The notes under the pieces were generated by a model. The model was not told the DNA's origin. It did no database searches and was given only the letters and a program-made list of their open reading frames with translations. Of a stretch of 64,000 nt of DNA, positions 35,090-43,969 are shown one piece after another. The DNA comes from Mesorhizobium shangrilense (GTDB taxonomy: Bacteria; Pseudomonadota; Alphaproteobacteria; Rhizobiales; Rhizobiaceae). The translations under genes were made by a program, and so were the position numbers. The stretch spans positions 1-64,000 of the forward strand of contig NZ_JBEWSZ010000001.1 in assembly GCF_040537815.1 (NCBI RefSeq). Reading direction: 5' to 3'. Numbering within the stretch: position 1 is the first letter of the stretch; every line of letters starts with the position of its first letter.

Positions 35090-36226
35090 ATGATCGCCGA
35101 CTGGTGCAAGGCCTTCCGAACCCTTCGGGCCATTGTTTTTGGTTCACTCACTCTAGGCGTGGCAGGCGCTTCGGCCGTTGTCGACGCCCTGGCGGCGGGC
35201 GCCGCAATTCCGGTAGTTGCCGACGTTGCGCGCCGCGCCGATGTGCCGGTGTTTCTCGTCGGCCTTGGCTCCGTCGCGCCGCTGCGCACGGTGACCGTGA
35301 CCAGCCGCATCGACGGCCAGCTCATCAAGCTGGACTTCGCCGACGGACAGGACGTGCATGAAGGCGACCTCATCGCCGAGATCGATCCGCAACCACTGCA
35401 AGCGGCGCTGGAGCAGGCCCAGGCCACCAGGACGCGCGATGACGTGTCGCTGGCAAATGCCAGGCTGGATCTCGCCCGTGCGCAGACGCTGACCACCAAG
35501 GGCGTCGGCTCGACGCAGGTGCTTGACACTGCCAAGGCCGCCGTGGCGCAGCTGGAAGCGACCGTCAAGGTCGACCAGGCCGCCATCGACATACAGCAGA
35601 TCCAGCTGCGCTTCACGCAGATCCGCTCGCCGCTCGACGGCCGGGCCGGCATCCACATGGTCGATGCCGGCAACATCATCCGCGCCAGCGACACCGGCGG
35701 CATCGTGCGGATCAGCCAGATCCATCCGATCGCGGTGGATTTCTCGCTGCCGTCCGCCGATCTCCCACGTATCCAGGCGGTGATGAAGGCCGGCAATGCC
35801 CCCGTGGTCGCGCAGGACAATGGCGGCCAGCAACTGGCCACCGGCAGCCTCAGCGTTGTCGACAACCAGATCAATGGCGCCACCGCGACAATCCGGATAC
35901 GCGCCGTCTTCGACAATGCCGACGACCGGCTGTGGCCCGGACAATTCGTCAATGTCCGCGTCCAGGTGGAATTCCAGCGCGGCGTGGTCACGGTTCCGGT
36001 GACGGCGATTGTGCGCGGACCCGACGGGACCTATGCTTTCGTGGTCGGCAAGGACAGGCACATCGTCAAACGGCCGGTGACGGTGGCGTATTCGAATGCC
36101 GAGCTTGCCGTCGTAGGCGAAGGCGTCCAGCCCGGCGACACCGTCGTCACCGACGGCCAGTACCGCGTCCAGGAGGGGGACCTGGTCGACGTCACCGGAC
36201 CGGCCCAGGCGGCACTCGCGCCATGA
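35090..36226 (+). CDS. RND efflux periplasmic adaptor (MdtA-like)
   Basis: A 378-residue membrane fusion protein. An N-terminal signal/anchor (about residues 12-40) is followed by a lipoyl-like segment (VTVTSRIDGQLIKLDFADGQ), a helical hairpin (ALEQAQATRTRDDVSLANAR), and beta-barrel parts, closing with GDTVVTDGQYRVQEGD. It links the inner-membrane RND pump to an outer-membrane channel. The next gene overlaps by 4 bp (ATGA). No outer-membrane factor gene is nearby. Confidence 0.9.
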   Translation: MIADWCKAFRTLRAIVFGSLTLGVAGASAVVDALAAGAAIPVVADVARRADVPVFLVGLGSVAPLRTVTVTSRIDGQLIKLDFADGQDVHEGDLIAEIDPQPLQAALEQAQATRTRDDVSLANARLDLARAQTLTTKGVGSTQVLDTAKAAVAQLEATVKVDQAAIDIQQIQLRFTQIRSPLDGRAGIHMVDAGNIIRASDTGGIVRISQIHPIAVDFSLPSADLPRIQAVMKAGNAPVVAQDNGGQQLATGSLSVVDNQINGATATIRIRAVFDNADDRLWPGQFVNVRVQVEFQRGVVTVPVTAIVRGPDGTYAFVVGKDRHIVKRPVTVAYSNAELAVVGEGVQPGDTVVTDGQYRVQEGDLVDVTGPAQAALAP

Positions 36227-39200
36227 ACATATCAGCGCCCTTCATCGTCCGGCCGATCGCCACCACGCTGCTGGCCATCGGCGTGACGCTGGTCGGCCTT
36301 GTGGCGTATTTCCTGCTGCCGATTGCCGGCGTGCCCCAGGTCGACATCCCGACACTGCAGATCTCGGCCAACCTGCCGGGCTCGAGCGCCGAGACGATGG
36401 CGACGACGGTTGCGGCACCACTCGAACGGCAGCTGGCGCTGATTTCGGGCGTGACGTCGATCAGTTCGAGCAGCTCGCTCGGGCGCACCTCGATCCAGGT
36501 CGAATTCGATCTCGACCGCAGCCTCGACGGCGCCGCGCAGGACGTGCAGACCGCGATCAGCGCCGCCGGCGGCGACCTGCCGAAGGACCTTCCCAGCCCG
36601 CCGACCTACGAAAAGGCCAATCCGGCCGACGCGCAGCTGATGTCGATCGCCGTCACCTCCACCGACCTGCCGATCGACAAGGTCAACGACTATGTCGAGA
36701 ACTACCTGGCCCTGCAGCTGTCGCGCGTTACTGGCGTCGGGCTCGTCGACTTCCATGGCGAGCAGAAATCGGCGGTCCGCATCCAGGTCAACCCGTCCGC
36801 GGCCGCCGCACTCGGGCTCAGCCTGGAGGATATCCGCGCCGCGATCGCGACGGCAAGCGTCAATGCTCCGAAGGGCACGCTGAACGGTCCGCGCCAATCG
36901 CTGACGCTCGACGCCACTGACCAGCTGTCCAATGCGGCGTCGTTCAATTCGGTGATCATCGCCTACCGCAACGGCGCGCCGGTCCGCGTCAGCGACATCG
37001 GCACGGCCATCGACGGCGTCGAGGATATCCGGCAGGCGGCGTGGCTAGGCAGCCAGCGGGCCGTCATCATCGATGTCCACAAGCAGCCGGGCTTCAACAT
37101 CAACCAGACGGTGCAACTGATCAAGAACGTGCTGCCGGAGCTTCAGCGCACGCTGCCGCCGTCGGTCAAGATGCAGATCCTGGGCGACCGCACGCAGACG
37201 ATCCGCTCATCCGTCTCCGAGGTGCAGTTCACCATGGCGATCAGCATCGGGCTGGTCGTGCTGGTCATCTTCCTGTTCCTGCGGCATGTGCGCGCGACGC
37301 TCATCCCCAGCATCACCATTCCGGTGTCGCTCTTGTGCACCTGCGCGGCGATGTACCTGCTCGGCTACACGATCGACAATGTGTCGCTGATGGCGCTGAC
37401 CATCGCCGTCGGCTTCATCATCGACGACGCCATCGTCATGGTGGAGAACATCATCCGCCACATCGAGAACGGCGACACGCCGCTGCAGGCGGCACTCAGC
37501 GGATCGCGCGAGATCGGCTTCACCATCATCTCGATGACGCTGTCGCTGGTCGCCGTCTTCATCCCGCTGTTGCTGATGAGCGGGCTGATCGGCCGGCTGT
37601 TTCGCGAATTCGCGGTCGCCGTCAGCATCGCCATCATGATGTCCGGGCTGATTTCGCTGACGCTGACGCCGATGATGTGCGGCTGGCTGCTGAAGCCGAT
37701 CGACCACAATGCGCGCGAGAACGTCGTGTCGCGGGCTCTCGAAGCCACTTTCACCGGCATGCTGCATGTCTATGAGGTGGGCTTGCGCTGGGTGCTCCGC
37801 CACAAGCCGGTGATGCTGCTGTTCATGGCGGCGACGCTCGGCGCCACCTTCTATCTCTACCAGGTCATCCCCAAGGGATTCTTTCCGCAGCAGGACAACG
37901 GCACCATTTCGGGCAGTTCGGAAGCGGCGCAGGACATCTCCTACGACGCCATGGTGCAACGCCAGCACGAACTGGCCAAGGTGGTCACCGCCGATCCCGA
38001 TGTGCAGACGGTCTATTACTGGGTCGGCGCCAACCCGACCGTGAACAGCGGCCGGCTGATGATCGACCTGAAGCCGCTGAGCGAGCGGCATGCGACGGCG
38101 ACGCAGGTGATCAATCGCCTGCGCAAGGCGGCGGCCAAGGTCGAGGGCATCGCCCTGTTCGGCCAGGCCCGCCAGGACGTGCAGATCGGCGCGCGGGTCA
38201 GCAAGACGCAGTATCAATACACGCTGCAGGATCCCGACGTGAACGAGCTGTTCAAATGGGCGCCGATCATACTGGCCAAATTGCAGACCTTGCCCGAATT
38301 GCAGGACGTGACCGGCGACCTGCAGGCGAGCGCGCCCAGGATGACGCTGAAGATCGACCGCGACCTGATCGGGCAGCTCGGCATCACGCCGCAAGCCGTC
38401 GACGACACGCTCTATGACGCCTTCGGCCAGCGCCAGGTGGCGACGATCTTCACCCAACTCGACCAGCACCATGTCGTGCTGGAACTGCAGCCGCGCTTCC
38501 AGGGGGATGCCTCGGCGCTGGCGCGCCTGTTCGTGCGTTCCAGCACCAGCGGACAGATGGTGCCGCTGTCGACGCTGGCGCATTACGAGACGTCGGTGTC
38601 GCCGCTGACGATCAACCACCAGGATCAGTTTCCGGCGGTGACGCTGTCGTTCAACCTGGCGGCCGGCCATTCGCTCGGCGACGCCATCACGGCGATCCAG
38701 AAGCTCGAACAGTCGATGATCCTGCCGGCGACGCTGACGGCGCGCTACCAGGGCTCGGCAAAGGTGTTCCAGTCATCGCTGGCCAACCAGCCCTATCTGA
38801 TCCTGGCGGCGATCATCGCCGTCTATATCGTGCTCGGTATCCTCTATGAGAGCTTCGTGCACCCGATCACCATCCTGTCGACGCTGCCGTCGGCGGGCGT
38901 GGGCGCCTTCCTGGCGCTGATGGCGCTCGGCTATGATTTTTCGCTGATCGCGCTGATCGGCGTCATCCTGCTGGTCGGCATCGTCAAGAAGAACGCCATC
39001 ATGATGATCGACTTCGCGCTGGAGGGCGAGCGACGACGCAACCTGCCGGCGGAAGAAGCGATCTACCAGGCCTGCATCCTGCGCTTCCGGCCGATCATGA
39101 TGACGACGATGGCGGCACTCTTGGGCGGCCTGCCGCTGGCGCTGGGCAGCGGCGCCGGCTCCGAGCTTCGCCGGCCGCTGGGCATCGCCATTGTCGGTGG

Positions 39201-39423
39201 CTTGCTGCTGTCGCAGTTCCTGACGCTTTACACCACGCCTGTCGTCTATATCTATCTCAGCCGGTTCAGCCATCTCAGATGGTTCTGGCGCCGCAAGGCC
39301 GATTCGGAAATCGTCGTACCCGGCGCCGGCCCCGCACCGGCGGCCGGTCCGCGGCCGGAAGTTCGGCCGGCGGCGCTGCCGCCAAAACTGCACGAAACAC
39401 CTCAGGCGGCGAAGCGGCGCTGA
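36223..39423 (+). CDS. RND multidrug efflux transporter (MdtB/AcrB-like)
   Basis: A 1066-residue HAE-1 family pump starting MNISAPFIVRPIATTLLAIG. It has the usual twelve membrane helices and two large periplasmic loops. The proton-relay pair is in helix 4 (VGFIIDDAIVMVENI). The C-terminal half ends with IGVILLVGIVKKNAIMMIDF and a proline-rich cytoplasmic tail. It exports drugs or other amphipathic compounds in exchange for protons, together with the adaptor encoded just upstream. Full length, no defect seen. Confidence 0.93.
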   Translation: MNISAPFIVRPIATTLLAIGVTLVGLVAYFLLPIAGVPQVDIPTLQISANLPGSSAETMATTVAAPLERQLALISGVTSISSSSSLGRTSIQVEFDLDRSLDGAAQDVQTAISAAGGDLPKDLPSPPTYEKANPADAQLMSIAVTSTDLPIDKVNDYVENYLALQLSRVTGVGLVDFHGEQKSAVRIQVNPSAAAALGLSLEDIRAAIATASVNAPKGTLNGPRQSLTLDATDQLSNAASFNSVIIAYRNGAPVRVSDIGTAIDGVEDIRQAAWLGSQRAVIIDVHKQPGFNINQTVQLIKNVLPELQRTLPPSVKMQILGDRTQTIRSSVSEVQFTMAISIGLVVLVIFLFLRHVRATLIPSITIPVSLLCTCAAMYLLGYTIDNVSLMALTIAVGFIIDDAIVMVENIIRHIENGDTPLQAALSGSREIGFTIISMTLSLVAVFIPLLLMSGLIGRLFREFAVAVSIAIMMSGLISLTLTPMMCGWLLKPIDHNARENVVSRALEATFTGMLHVYEVGLRWVLRHKPVMLLFMAATLGATFYLYQVIPKGFFPQQDNGTISGSSEAAQDISYDAMVQRQHELAKVVTADPDVQTVYYWVGANPTVNSGRLMIDLKPLSERHATATQVINRLRKAAAKVEGIALFGQARQDVQIGARVSKTQYQYTLQDPDVNELFKWAPIILAKLQTLPELQDVTGDLQASAPRMTLKIDRDLIGQLGITPQAVDDTLYDAFGQRQVATIFTQLDQHHVVLELQPRFQGDASALARLFVRSSTSGQMVPLSTLAHYETSVSPLTINHQDQFPAVTLSFNLAAGHSLGDAITAIQKLEQSMILPATLTARYQGSAKVFQSSLANQPYLILAAIIAVYIVLGILYESFVHPITILSTLPSAGVGAFLALMALGYDFSLIALIGVILLVGIVKKNAIMMIDFALEGERRRNLPAEEAIYQACILRFRPIMMTTMAALLGGLPLALGSGAGSELRRPLGIAIVGGLLLSQFLTLYTTPVVYIYLSRFSHLRWFWRRKADSEIVVPGAGPAPAAGPRPEVRPAALPPKLHETPQAAKRR

Positions 39424-39436
39424 CGGCAGCTCCGCT

Positions 39437-39880
39437 TCAGAACTTGCGCGGGTCGATGCCCTTGGTTCCCGGCCCGTAGGGGCTGGGGTAGATCTCGCCG
39501 ATGGTCATCAGTTCGATCTCGCCGTCGAGCGTCGAGCCGATGATCATTACCTCGGGATCATCACAGCAGAACTCCCAGATCACCTGCCGGCATTCGGCGC
39601 AGGGCACGCCCGAATAGGGGCCGTGGCAGACGATGGCCTCGATCTGGCGTTCTCCGGCCGCGGCCATCTGCATCACCGCGTTGCGCTCGGCATGCACAGA
39701 TTGCTGCAGCGTCACCACTTCGACATTGCAGGCGGCGAACAGCCGGCCTGACTTGGTGCGCACGGCCGAGCCGACCTTGTGGTTGGAGTAGGGCGTGTAG
39801 GCTTTTTCGCGCGCTTGCGCCGCTGCGGTCACCAGCGCCTTGTCGGCCTGCGAAAGTGCGTCGAAGCTGGTTCTTATCAT
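39437..39880 (-). CDS. Cytidine-deaminase-like protein with His-Ala-Glu site
   Basis: A 147-residue cytidine-deaminase-fold enzyme. The substrate loop PYSNHKVGSAVRTKSG and zinc motif PCAECRQVIW are conserved. The first zinc motif is VHAERNAV, so a His replaces the Cys seen in small tetrameric cytidine deaminases, and the preceding substrate-recognition loop reads CNVEVVTLQQS instead of NVENASYG. The enzyme should be a zinc hydrolase acting on an amino-nucleobase or nucleoside, but cytidine is not assured. It follows the symporter gene on the same strand. Start ATG 39880 has GGAGACACC upstream. Confidence 0.8.
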   Translation of the reverse strand: MIRTSFDALSQADKALVTAAAQAREKAYTPYSNHKVGSAVRTKSGRLFAACNVEVVTLQQSVHAERNAVMQMAAAGERQIEAIVCHGPYSGVPCAECRQVIWEFCCDDPEVMIIGSTLDGEIELMTIGEIYPSPYGPGTKGIDPRKF

Positions 39881-39893
39881 CGGTGTCTCCGCG

Positions 39894-39950
39894 CCCCATC
39901 CCAAACTGATTCAGGATGGGGCTCTATCTTGTTGTTCGATCTGTGTTTTG
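39894..39950. repeat. Dispersed repeat, second copy
   Basis: CCCCATCC (39894-39901) and GGATGGGG (39914-39921) form a hairpin followed by GGCTCTATCTTGTTGTT, the same arrangement as in the first half of the repeat at 20563-20650. It overlaps the upstream region of the deaminase gene, between it and the symporter gene. Confidence 0.6.
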
Positions 39951-39953
39951 ACT

Positions 39954-41333
39954 TCAAGCGGCCTGCCGTTCCGGGCGGGTAACAAGCCCGACGGCGAAGG
40001 GGATGGCTGACAGGATGAAGCCGACCAGGGAGGCCGGAATGCCACCGGGCTCGCCCAGCAGCACCAGGATGGCGGTGGAGCCGGCGCCGATGACGATGGT
40101 CGACAGCATCGACCACACAGGGATGCGCCAGCCGAAGGTGGCCGACAGCACCGGCAGCAGCAGTCCAGGCACATAGACCGAGAAGCCGAGCATCAGGATG
40201 GTGACGATGCCGGGCACGCTGAGCGCCACGACCAGCGCGACGAGGCCAAGGACGAGCAGCAGGATGCGGCTGGTCCACAGCCTTTCCTTGTCGCTGGCGT
40301 CGGGCCGGAAACGCGAGATCACGTCGCGCTGCAGCGTCGTCGCGGTGACGAGCAGTGTGGTGCTGGCCGTCGACATCGCCACCGCAAGGAAGGCAGCCAC
40401 GAGCACGCCGATAACGCCGTGCGGCAAAAGCTGCACCATCAGGTCGGGCATGGCGTTGACCGGGTTGGCGCCGGCGGGCAGCAACGCCTTGGCGGCGACG
40501 CCCAGGAAGGTGAGGATGAGGCCGAATACGGCCATGATGACGAAGCCATTGATCATGCCCTTGCGCGCCGTGTCCGGCGAATTGGCGGAAAAGACGCGCT
40601 GGAAACCGATCGTGTCGATGAAGCCGGCGGGCAAAAGCAGGAACCAGACGAACAGGGTCGCCGGCGGCACGTTGGCGAAGAGGTTGTAGAAGCCGGGGAT
40701 GTCCCTGGTCGCTTCATAGACATGCGAGACGCCCGGCCCGAAGACGACAAACAGCGGGGCGACGACACCGATGACGATGAGGAAGATGACGGCCTGCAGC
40801 ACATCGGTCGCCACCACGGCGAGAAAGCCGCCAAGCATGGTGTAGACGATGACGACCAGGAAGGCGACGATGGCGCCGGTGGTCGGATCCATGCCCGAAA
40901 ACAGGGTGAACACCATGGAGATGCCGAACACCTGCGCCGCCGCCCAGGCAAGATAGTTCCAGCTGGTGACCAGCGAGGCGGCGATACGCACCGAGTCCGG
41001 ATAATCCTGCGCGACGATGTCGGGCGTCGTCACATGCATGCGCTGGCGCACGATCTTCGCCAGGAAAATGCCCATCAGCAACAGGCCGATGGGGAAGGTG
41101 TACCACCACCATGAGCCGGCGATGCCGTAGCGCACGACCATTTCGGGCGTGCCGAACAGGCCGGCGAGCCCGGTCCACGAGGCGAAGGCCGAAATGGTCA
41201 GCCATAGCGGCCCCATGCGCCGGCCGGCGACGATGTAGTCTTCCTCGGTCCTGATCGATCGGGCGAAGAACAGCCCGATGGCGGTGACCGCCACGAGATA
41301 GACGGCGACGATCGCGATATCCAGATTTCCCAT
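39954..41333 (-). CDS. Sodium:solute symporter (SSS family)
   Basis: A 459-residue transporter starting MGNLDIAIVAVYLVAVTAIG, with about 13 membrane helices and the SSS-family core (SWNYLAWAAAQVFGISMVFT; AMSTASTTLLVTATTLQRDV). It uses the sodium gradient to import a small solute. The start ATG 41333 has GAAGGGGG upstream. A longer frame upstream runs antisense through the divergent gene and is rejected. It pairs with the deaminase gene downstream and faces the S-adenosylhomocysteinase-like gene, so a nucleoside-type substrate is inferred. Confidence 0.85.
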   Translation of the reverse strand: MGNLDIAIVAVYLVAVTAIGLFFARSIRTEEDYIVAGRRMGPLWLTISAFASWTGLAGLFGTPEMVVRYGIAGSWWWYTFPIGLLLMGIFLAKIVRQRMHVTTPDIVAQDYPDSVRIAASLVTSWNYLAWAAAQVFGISMVFTLFSGMDPTTGAIVAFLVVIVYTMLGGFLAVVATDVLQAVIFLIVIGVVAPLFVVFGPGVSHVYEATRDIPGFYNLFANVPPATLFVWFLLLPAGFIDTIGFQRVFSANSPDTARKGMINGFVIMAVFGLILTFLGVAAKALLPAGANPVNAMPDLMVQLLPHGVIGVLVAAFLAVAMSTASTTLLVTATTLQRDVISRFRPDASDKERLWTSRILLLVLGLVALVVALSVPGIVTILMLGFSVYVPGLLLPVLSATFGWRIPVWSMLSTIVIGAGSTAILVLLGEPGGIPASLVGFILSAIPFAVGLVTRPERQAA

Positions 41334-41435
41334 TTGTACCCCCTTCACATGCAAGTCGATGGCGCTGTTGGCGCCGCGCAATTCTGTTCGCTCGCCCCCC
41401 TTCGCGGGGGCTTGACGACCCTCTGCAAGTTTTGT

Positions 41436-41462
41436 CACATGCAAAAATCTTTTTTGCAAGTG
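41436..41462. promoter_or_regulatory. 27-bp near-perfect palindrome, likely IclR operator
   Basis: CACATGCAAAAA (41436-41447), spacer TCT, and TTTTTGCAAGTG (41451-41462) are complementary with one mismatch. The site sits between the divergent symporter and homocysteinase-like genes, 30 bp before the latter's start. A half-site, CACATGCAAG, recurs at 41346-41355. The IclR gene closing the divergent operon is the natural candidate regulator. Function is inferred from position and symmetry. Confidence 0.6.
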
Positions 41463-41491
41463 CTGAATCTGGACCATAGCGGAGACATCGA

Positions 41492-42706
41492 ATGACCCAC
41501 GCCGAGGCAACAACCCGCAATCCGGAACTGGTCGAGCGCGGCCGCGCCCGCATCGCCTGGATCCGCTCGCGCATGGCGATGCTGGCCGCATTGCGCGGGG
41601 AATTCCGCCGGACGCAGCCCTTCGCCGGCAAGCGCATCGGCGTGTCCCTGCATGTCGAGCCGAAGACGGCGGTGCTGCTCGAAGTGCTCGCCGAGGGCGG
41701 CGCCGAGATCGTCGGCACCGGCAATCACGGCTCGACGCAGGACGATGTCGTCGCCTTCCTGCAGAGCCAGGGCATCGGCATTTTCGGTAGCCGCGCCGAC
41801 ACGCTGGCCGACCATCACGCCAATCTGGCGCGGGTGCTGGATGCCAGGCCGCACATGCTGCTCGATAACGGCGCCGACCTTGCCGCCGGCATCGTCGAGC
41901 GGGGGCTCGCATCGTCCATCCTGGGCGGCACCGAGGAGACGACCTCGGGCGGCGACCGGCTGCGCGGCGAACTGGCCGGCAAGGTGCCGTTTCCGTCGAT
42001 CGTCATCAATGACAGCCCGCTGAAGGCGATCGGCGAGAACAAGCACGCGGTCGGCCAGTCGGTGGTCGAAAGCTTCATGCGCATCACCAATCTGATGATC
42101 CCCGGCCGGCGCTTCTGCGTCATCGGCTATGGCTGGTGTGGGCGCGGCATTGCGCAATATCTGCGCGCGCTGGGCGGTCGGGTCGCTGTCGTCGAGGTCG
42201 ACGAGATCAAGGCGCTGGAGGCCGCGCTCGACGGCTACCGGGTGGCGCCGCTGGCCGACCTCGCACCGTGGGCGCAGGTGTTCATCACCGCCACCGGCCG
42301 CGCCGGCGTGCTGCCGGCCGATGCCATCGCCGCCATGGAAGACGGCGCGGTATTGGCCAATTCCGGGCATTTCCCCTGGGAGATCGATACGGAAGGCCTG
42401 CGAGCCATCACCTCTGGTGTCACCGATCTCGACGGCACCTTGCAGCGGCTGGACCTCGCCAATGGCCGGCATGTCATCCTTGTCGCGGAAGGCCGCATGT
42501 TCAACCTCGCCGGCGTTGAGCCGAAGGGCAATTCGATCGAATCCATGGATATCGGCTTCATGCTGCAGGCGCTGTCGCTGGAGCGGGTGGCGAAGGGCGA
42601 GGGGCTTGCGGGCAACCGGCTGACAGCGGGAGCGCAGCCAGTGCCCGACAACATCAACCGGCGGATCGCCCGGCTGATGATGGCTACGATGGGCGCGGCG
42701 ACGTAA
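41492..42706 (+). CDS. S-adenosylhomocysteinase-like protein, short form
   Basis: A 404-residue relative of adenosylhomocysteinase. Equivalents of catalytic residues are present: SLHVEPKTA and GSTQDDV in the N-domain, LDNGAD, GTEETTSGGDRL, and NDSPLKAIGENKHAVGQS with the Lys. The NAD site reads GYGWCGRGIAQYL, and NSGHFPWEID matches the adenosine-gate region. It stops about 30-60 residues short of ordinary family members and lacks the C-terminal Lys/Tyr tail that closes the neighbouring subunit's NAD site. A related substrate such as S-inosylhomocysteine or another nucleoside thioether is possible. Confidence 0.82.
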   Translation: MTHAEATTRNPELVERGRARIAWIRSRMAMLAALRGEFRRTQPFAGKRIGVSLHVEPKTAVLLEVLAEGGAEIVGTGNHGSTQDDVVAFLQSQGIGIFGSRADTLADHHANLARVLDARPHMLLDNGADLAAGIVERGLASSILGGTEETTSGGDRLRGELAGKVPFPSIVINDSPLKAIGENKHAVGQSVVESFMRITNLMIPGRRFCVIGYGWCGRGIAQYLRALGGRVAVVEVDEIKALEAALDGYRVAPLADLAPWAQVFITATGRAGVLPADAIAAMEDGAVLANSGHFPWEIDTEGLRAITSGVTDLDGTLQRLDLANGRHVILVAEGRMFNLAGVEPKGNSIESMDIGFMLQALSLERVAKGEGLAGNRLTAGAQPVPDNINRRIARLMMATMGAAT

Positions 42707-42736
42707 CTATACTGCTTCCTGATTCGACCGGGGAAG

Positions 42737-43522
42737 ATGGGCATGGCTGGCAAGGGCGGCGCTGAGGCGCCGGATTATTCGGTTCCGGCCCTGGAGAAGG
42801 CGTTCGACATCATCGAACTCCTGGCCAACCAGAAGGACGGGCTAAACCAGGGGCAGATATCCGAGGCGGTCGGGCGCTCGATCCACCAGATCTACCGCGT
42901 GCTGCAGGCGCTGGAGCGGCGCGGCTACATCTTTCGCGACCGCCCGGCCGGGCTCTATTTCCTGTCGACGCGCATGTTCGAACTGGCGCACCGGCACGAG
43001 CCGCTACGCGGCCTGGTCCAGGCGGCGCTGCCCTCGATGCGGCGGCTGGCCGACGAGATCCAGCAATCCTGCAATCTCGGCGTCCACAATGCCGGCCGGG
43101 TGCTGATCCTGGCGCAGGTGGAAAGCCCGGCTTCCTTCGGGTTCCGGGTCCGCGTCGGCGCCGAGTTCCCGCTGTTCGGCACGGCGACCGGGCGCGCGCT
43201 GATGGCGTTCCAGCCGCAGGACAGAATCAATCAATGGCTGCAAGCCTCTGGTATCCAAGATGAAAAGGCCGACATGGAGCGCGCGCTGGCGTTGATCCGC
43301 ACCGCGGGCCATGAGGAGGTTCCCGATGGGCTGCAGCCCGGCGTCACCGATCTCGCCTTTCCGGTGATGGGGCCTTATGGCGACGCCGTCGCGGCGCTGA
43401 CCGTGCCCTATGTGGCGACGACCTACAGCATGCTCGACCTCGCCACCGTGCGCCGCCATGCCGCCCAGGCCGCCGCCGAGATCGGCGCGCTGCTGGCGCC
43501 CGGCGAACTGGACACGCGCTGA
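42737..43522 (+). CDS. IclR-family transcriptional regulator
   Basis: A 261-residue regulator with an N-terminal winged helix (YSVPALEKAFDIIELLANQK, then QISEAVGRSIHQIYRVLQAL) and a C-terminal IclR effector domain (GFRVRVGAEFPLFGTATGRA). It starts 30 bp after the homocysteinase-like gene, probably in the same transcript, and likely binds the palindrome at 41436-41462 to control both divergent units. The ligand is presumably the imported compound or a breakdown product. Confidence 0.88.
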   Translation: MGMAGKGGAEAPDYSVPALEKAFDIIELLANQKDGLNQGQISEAVGRSIHQIYRVLQALERRGYIFRDRPAGLYFLSTRMFELAHRHEPLRGLVQAALPSMRRLADEIQQSCNLGVHNAGRVLILAQVESPASFGFRVRVGAEFPLFGTATGRALMAFQPQDRINQWLQASGIQDEKADMERALALIRTAGHEEVPDGLQPGVTDLAFPVMGPYGDAVAALTVPYVATTYSMLDLATVRRHAAQAAAEIGALLAPGELDTR

Positions 43523-43608
43523 GAAGATCGAACGCCAGAATTGACGCGGCTTTACAGGCCCCTGCGGAGGCTGTATCTAAACATCCATAAATCCAAGGAT
43601 TCGGATAT

Positions 43609-43944
43609 ATGGATAAGAAGAGCACCTTGAACGCGCTGGCCGCCCTGGGGCAGGAGACACGGCTGGATGTCTTCCGGCTACTTGTGCGCGCCGGGCCGCC
43701 GGGCGTTCCGGCGGGTGAGATCGCGACCCGGCTGGATACGGTGCAGAACACCATGTCGGCGCATCTCAAGGTGCTTGTCCATGCCGGGCTGATCCGGCCC
43801 GAGCGCGACGGCAGGATCGTGCGCTATGTCGCTGATATGACCGGCTTTCGCGACCTCCTGTCCTACCTGATGGAAGACTGCTGCAACGGCGCGCCGGAGC
43901 TCTGCCGTCCGGTGATCGATGCCGTGACCTGCAAGTGCTGCTGA
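43609..43944 (+). CDS. arsR: ArsR-family arsenic-responsive repressor
   Basis: A 111-residue ArsR/SmtB winged-helix repressor. The DNA-reading helix is VQNTMSAHLKVLVHAG. The C-terminus is rich in Cys (EDCCNGAPELC and a final CKCC), suited to three-coordinate arsenite binding. It opens the arsenic cluster, 25 bp before the arsenite exporter gene. AATCC-AA-GGATT at 43590-43601, just before the start, is a possible operator. Confidence 0.9.
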   Translation: MDKKSTLNALAALGQETRLDVFRLLVRAGPPGVPAGEIATRLDTVQNTMSAHLKVLVHAGLIRPERDGRIVRYVADMTGFRDLLSYLMEDCCNGAPELCRPVIDAVTCKCC

Positions 43945-43969
43945 GACGTAACGAGCGGGGAAAGCCATC

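Noticed and set aside
37207..38670. Long minus-strand frame opposite the RND pump gene
   Set aside because: Shadow frame in a high-GC gene, low-complexity His/Arg/Gln-rich protein with no match.
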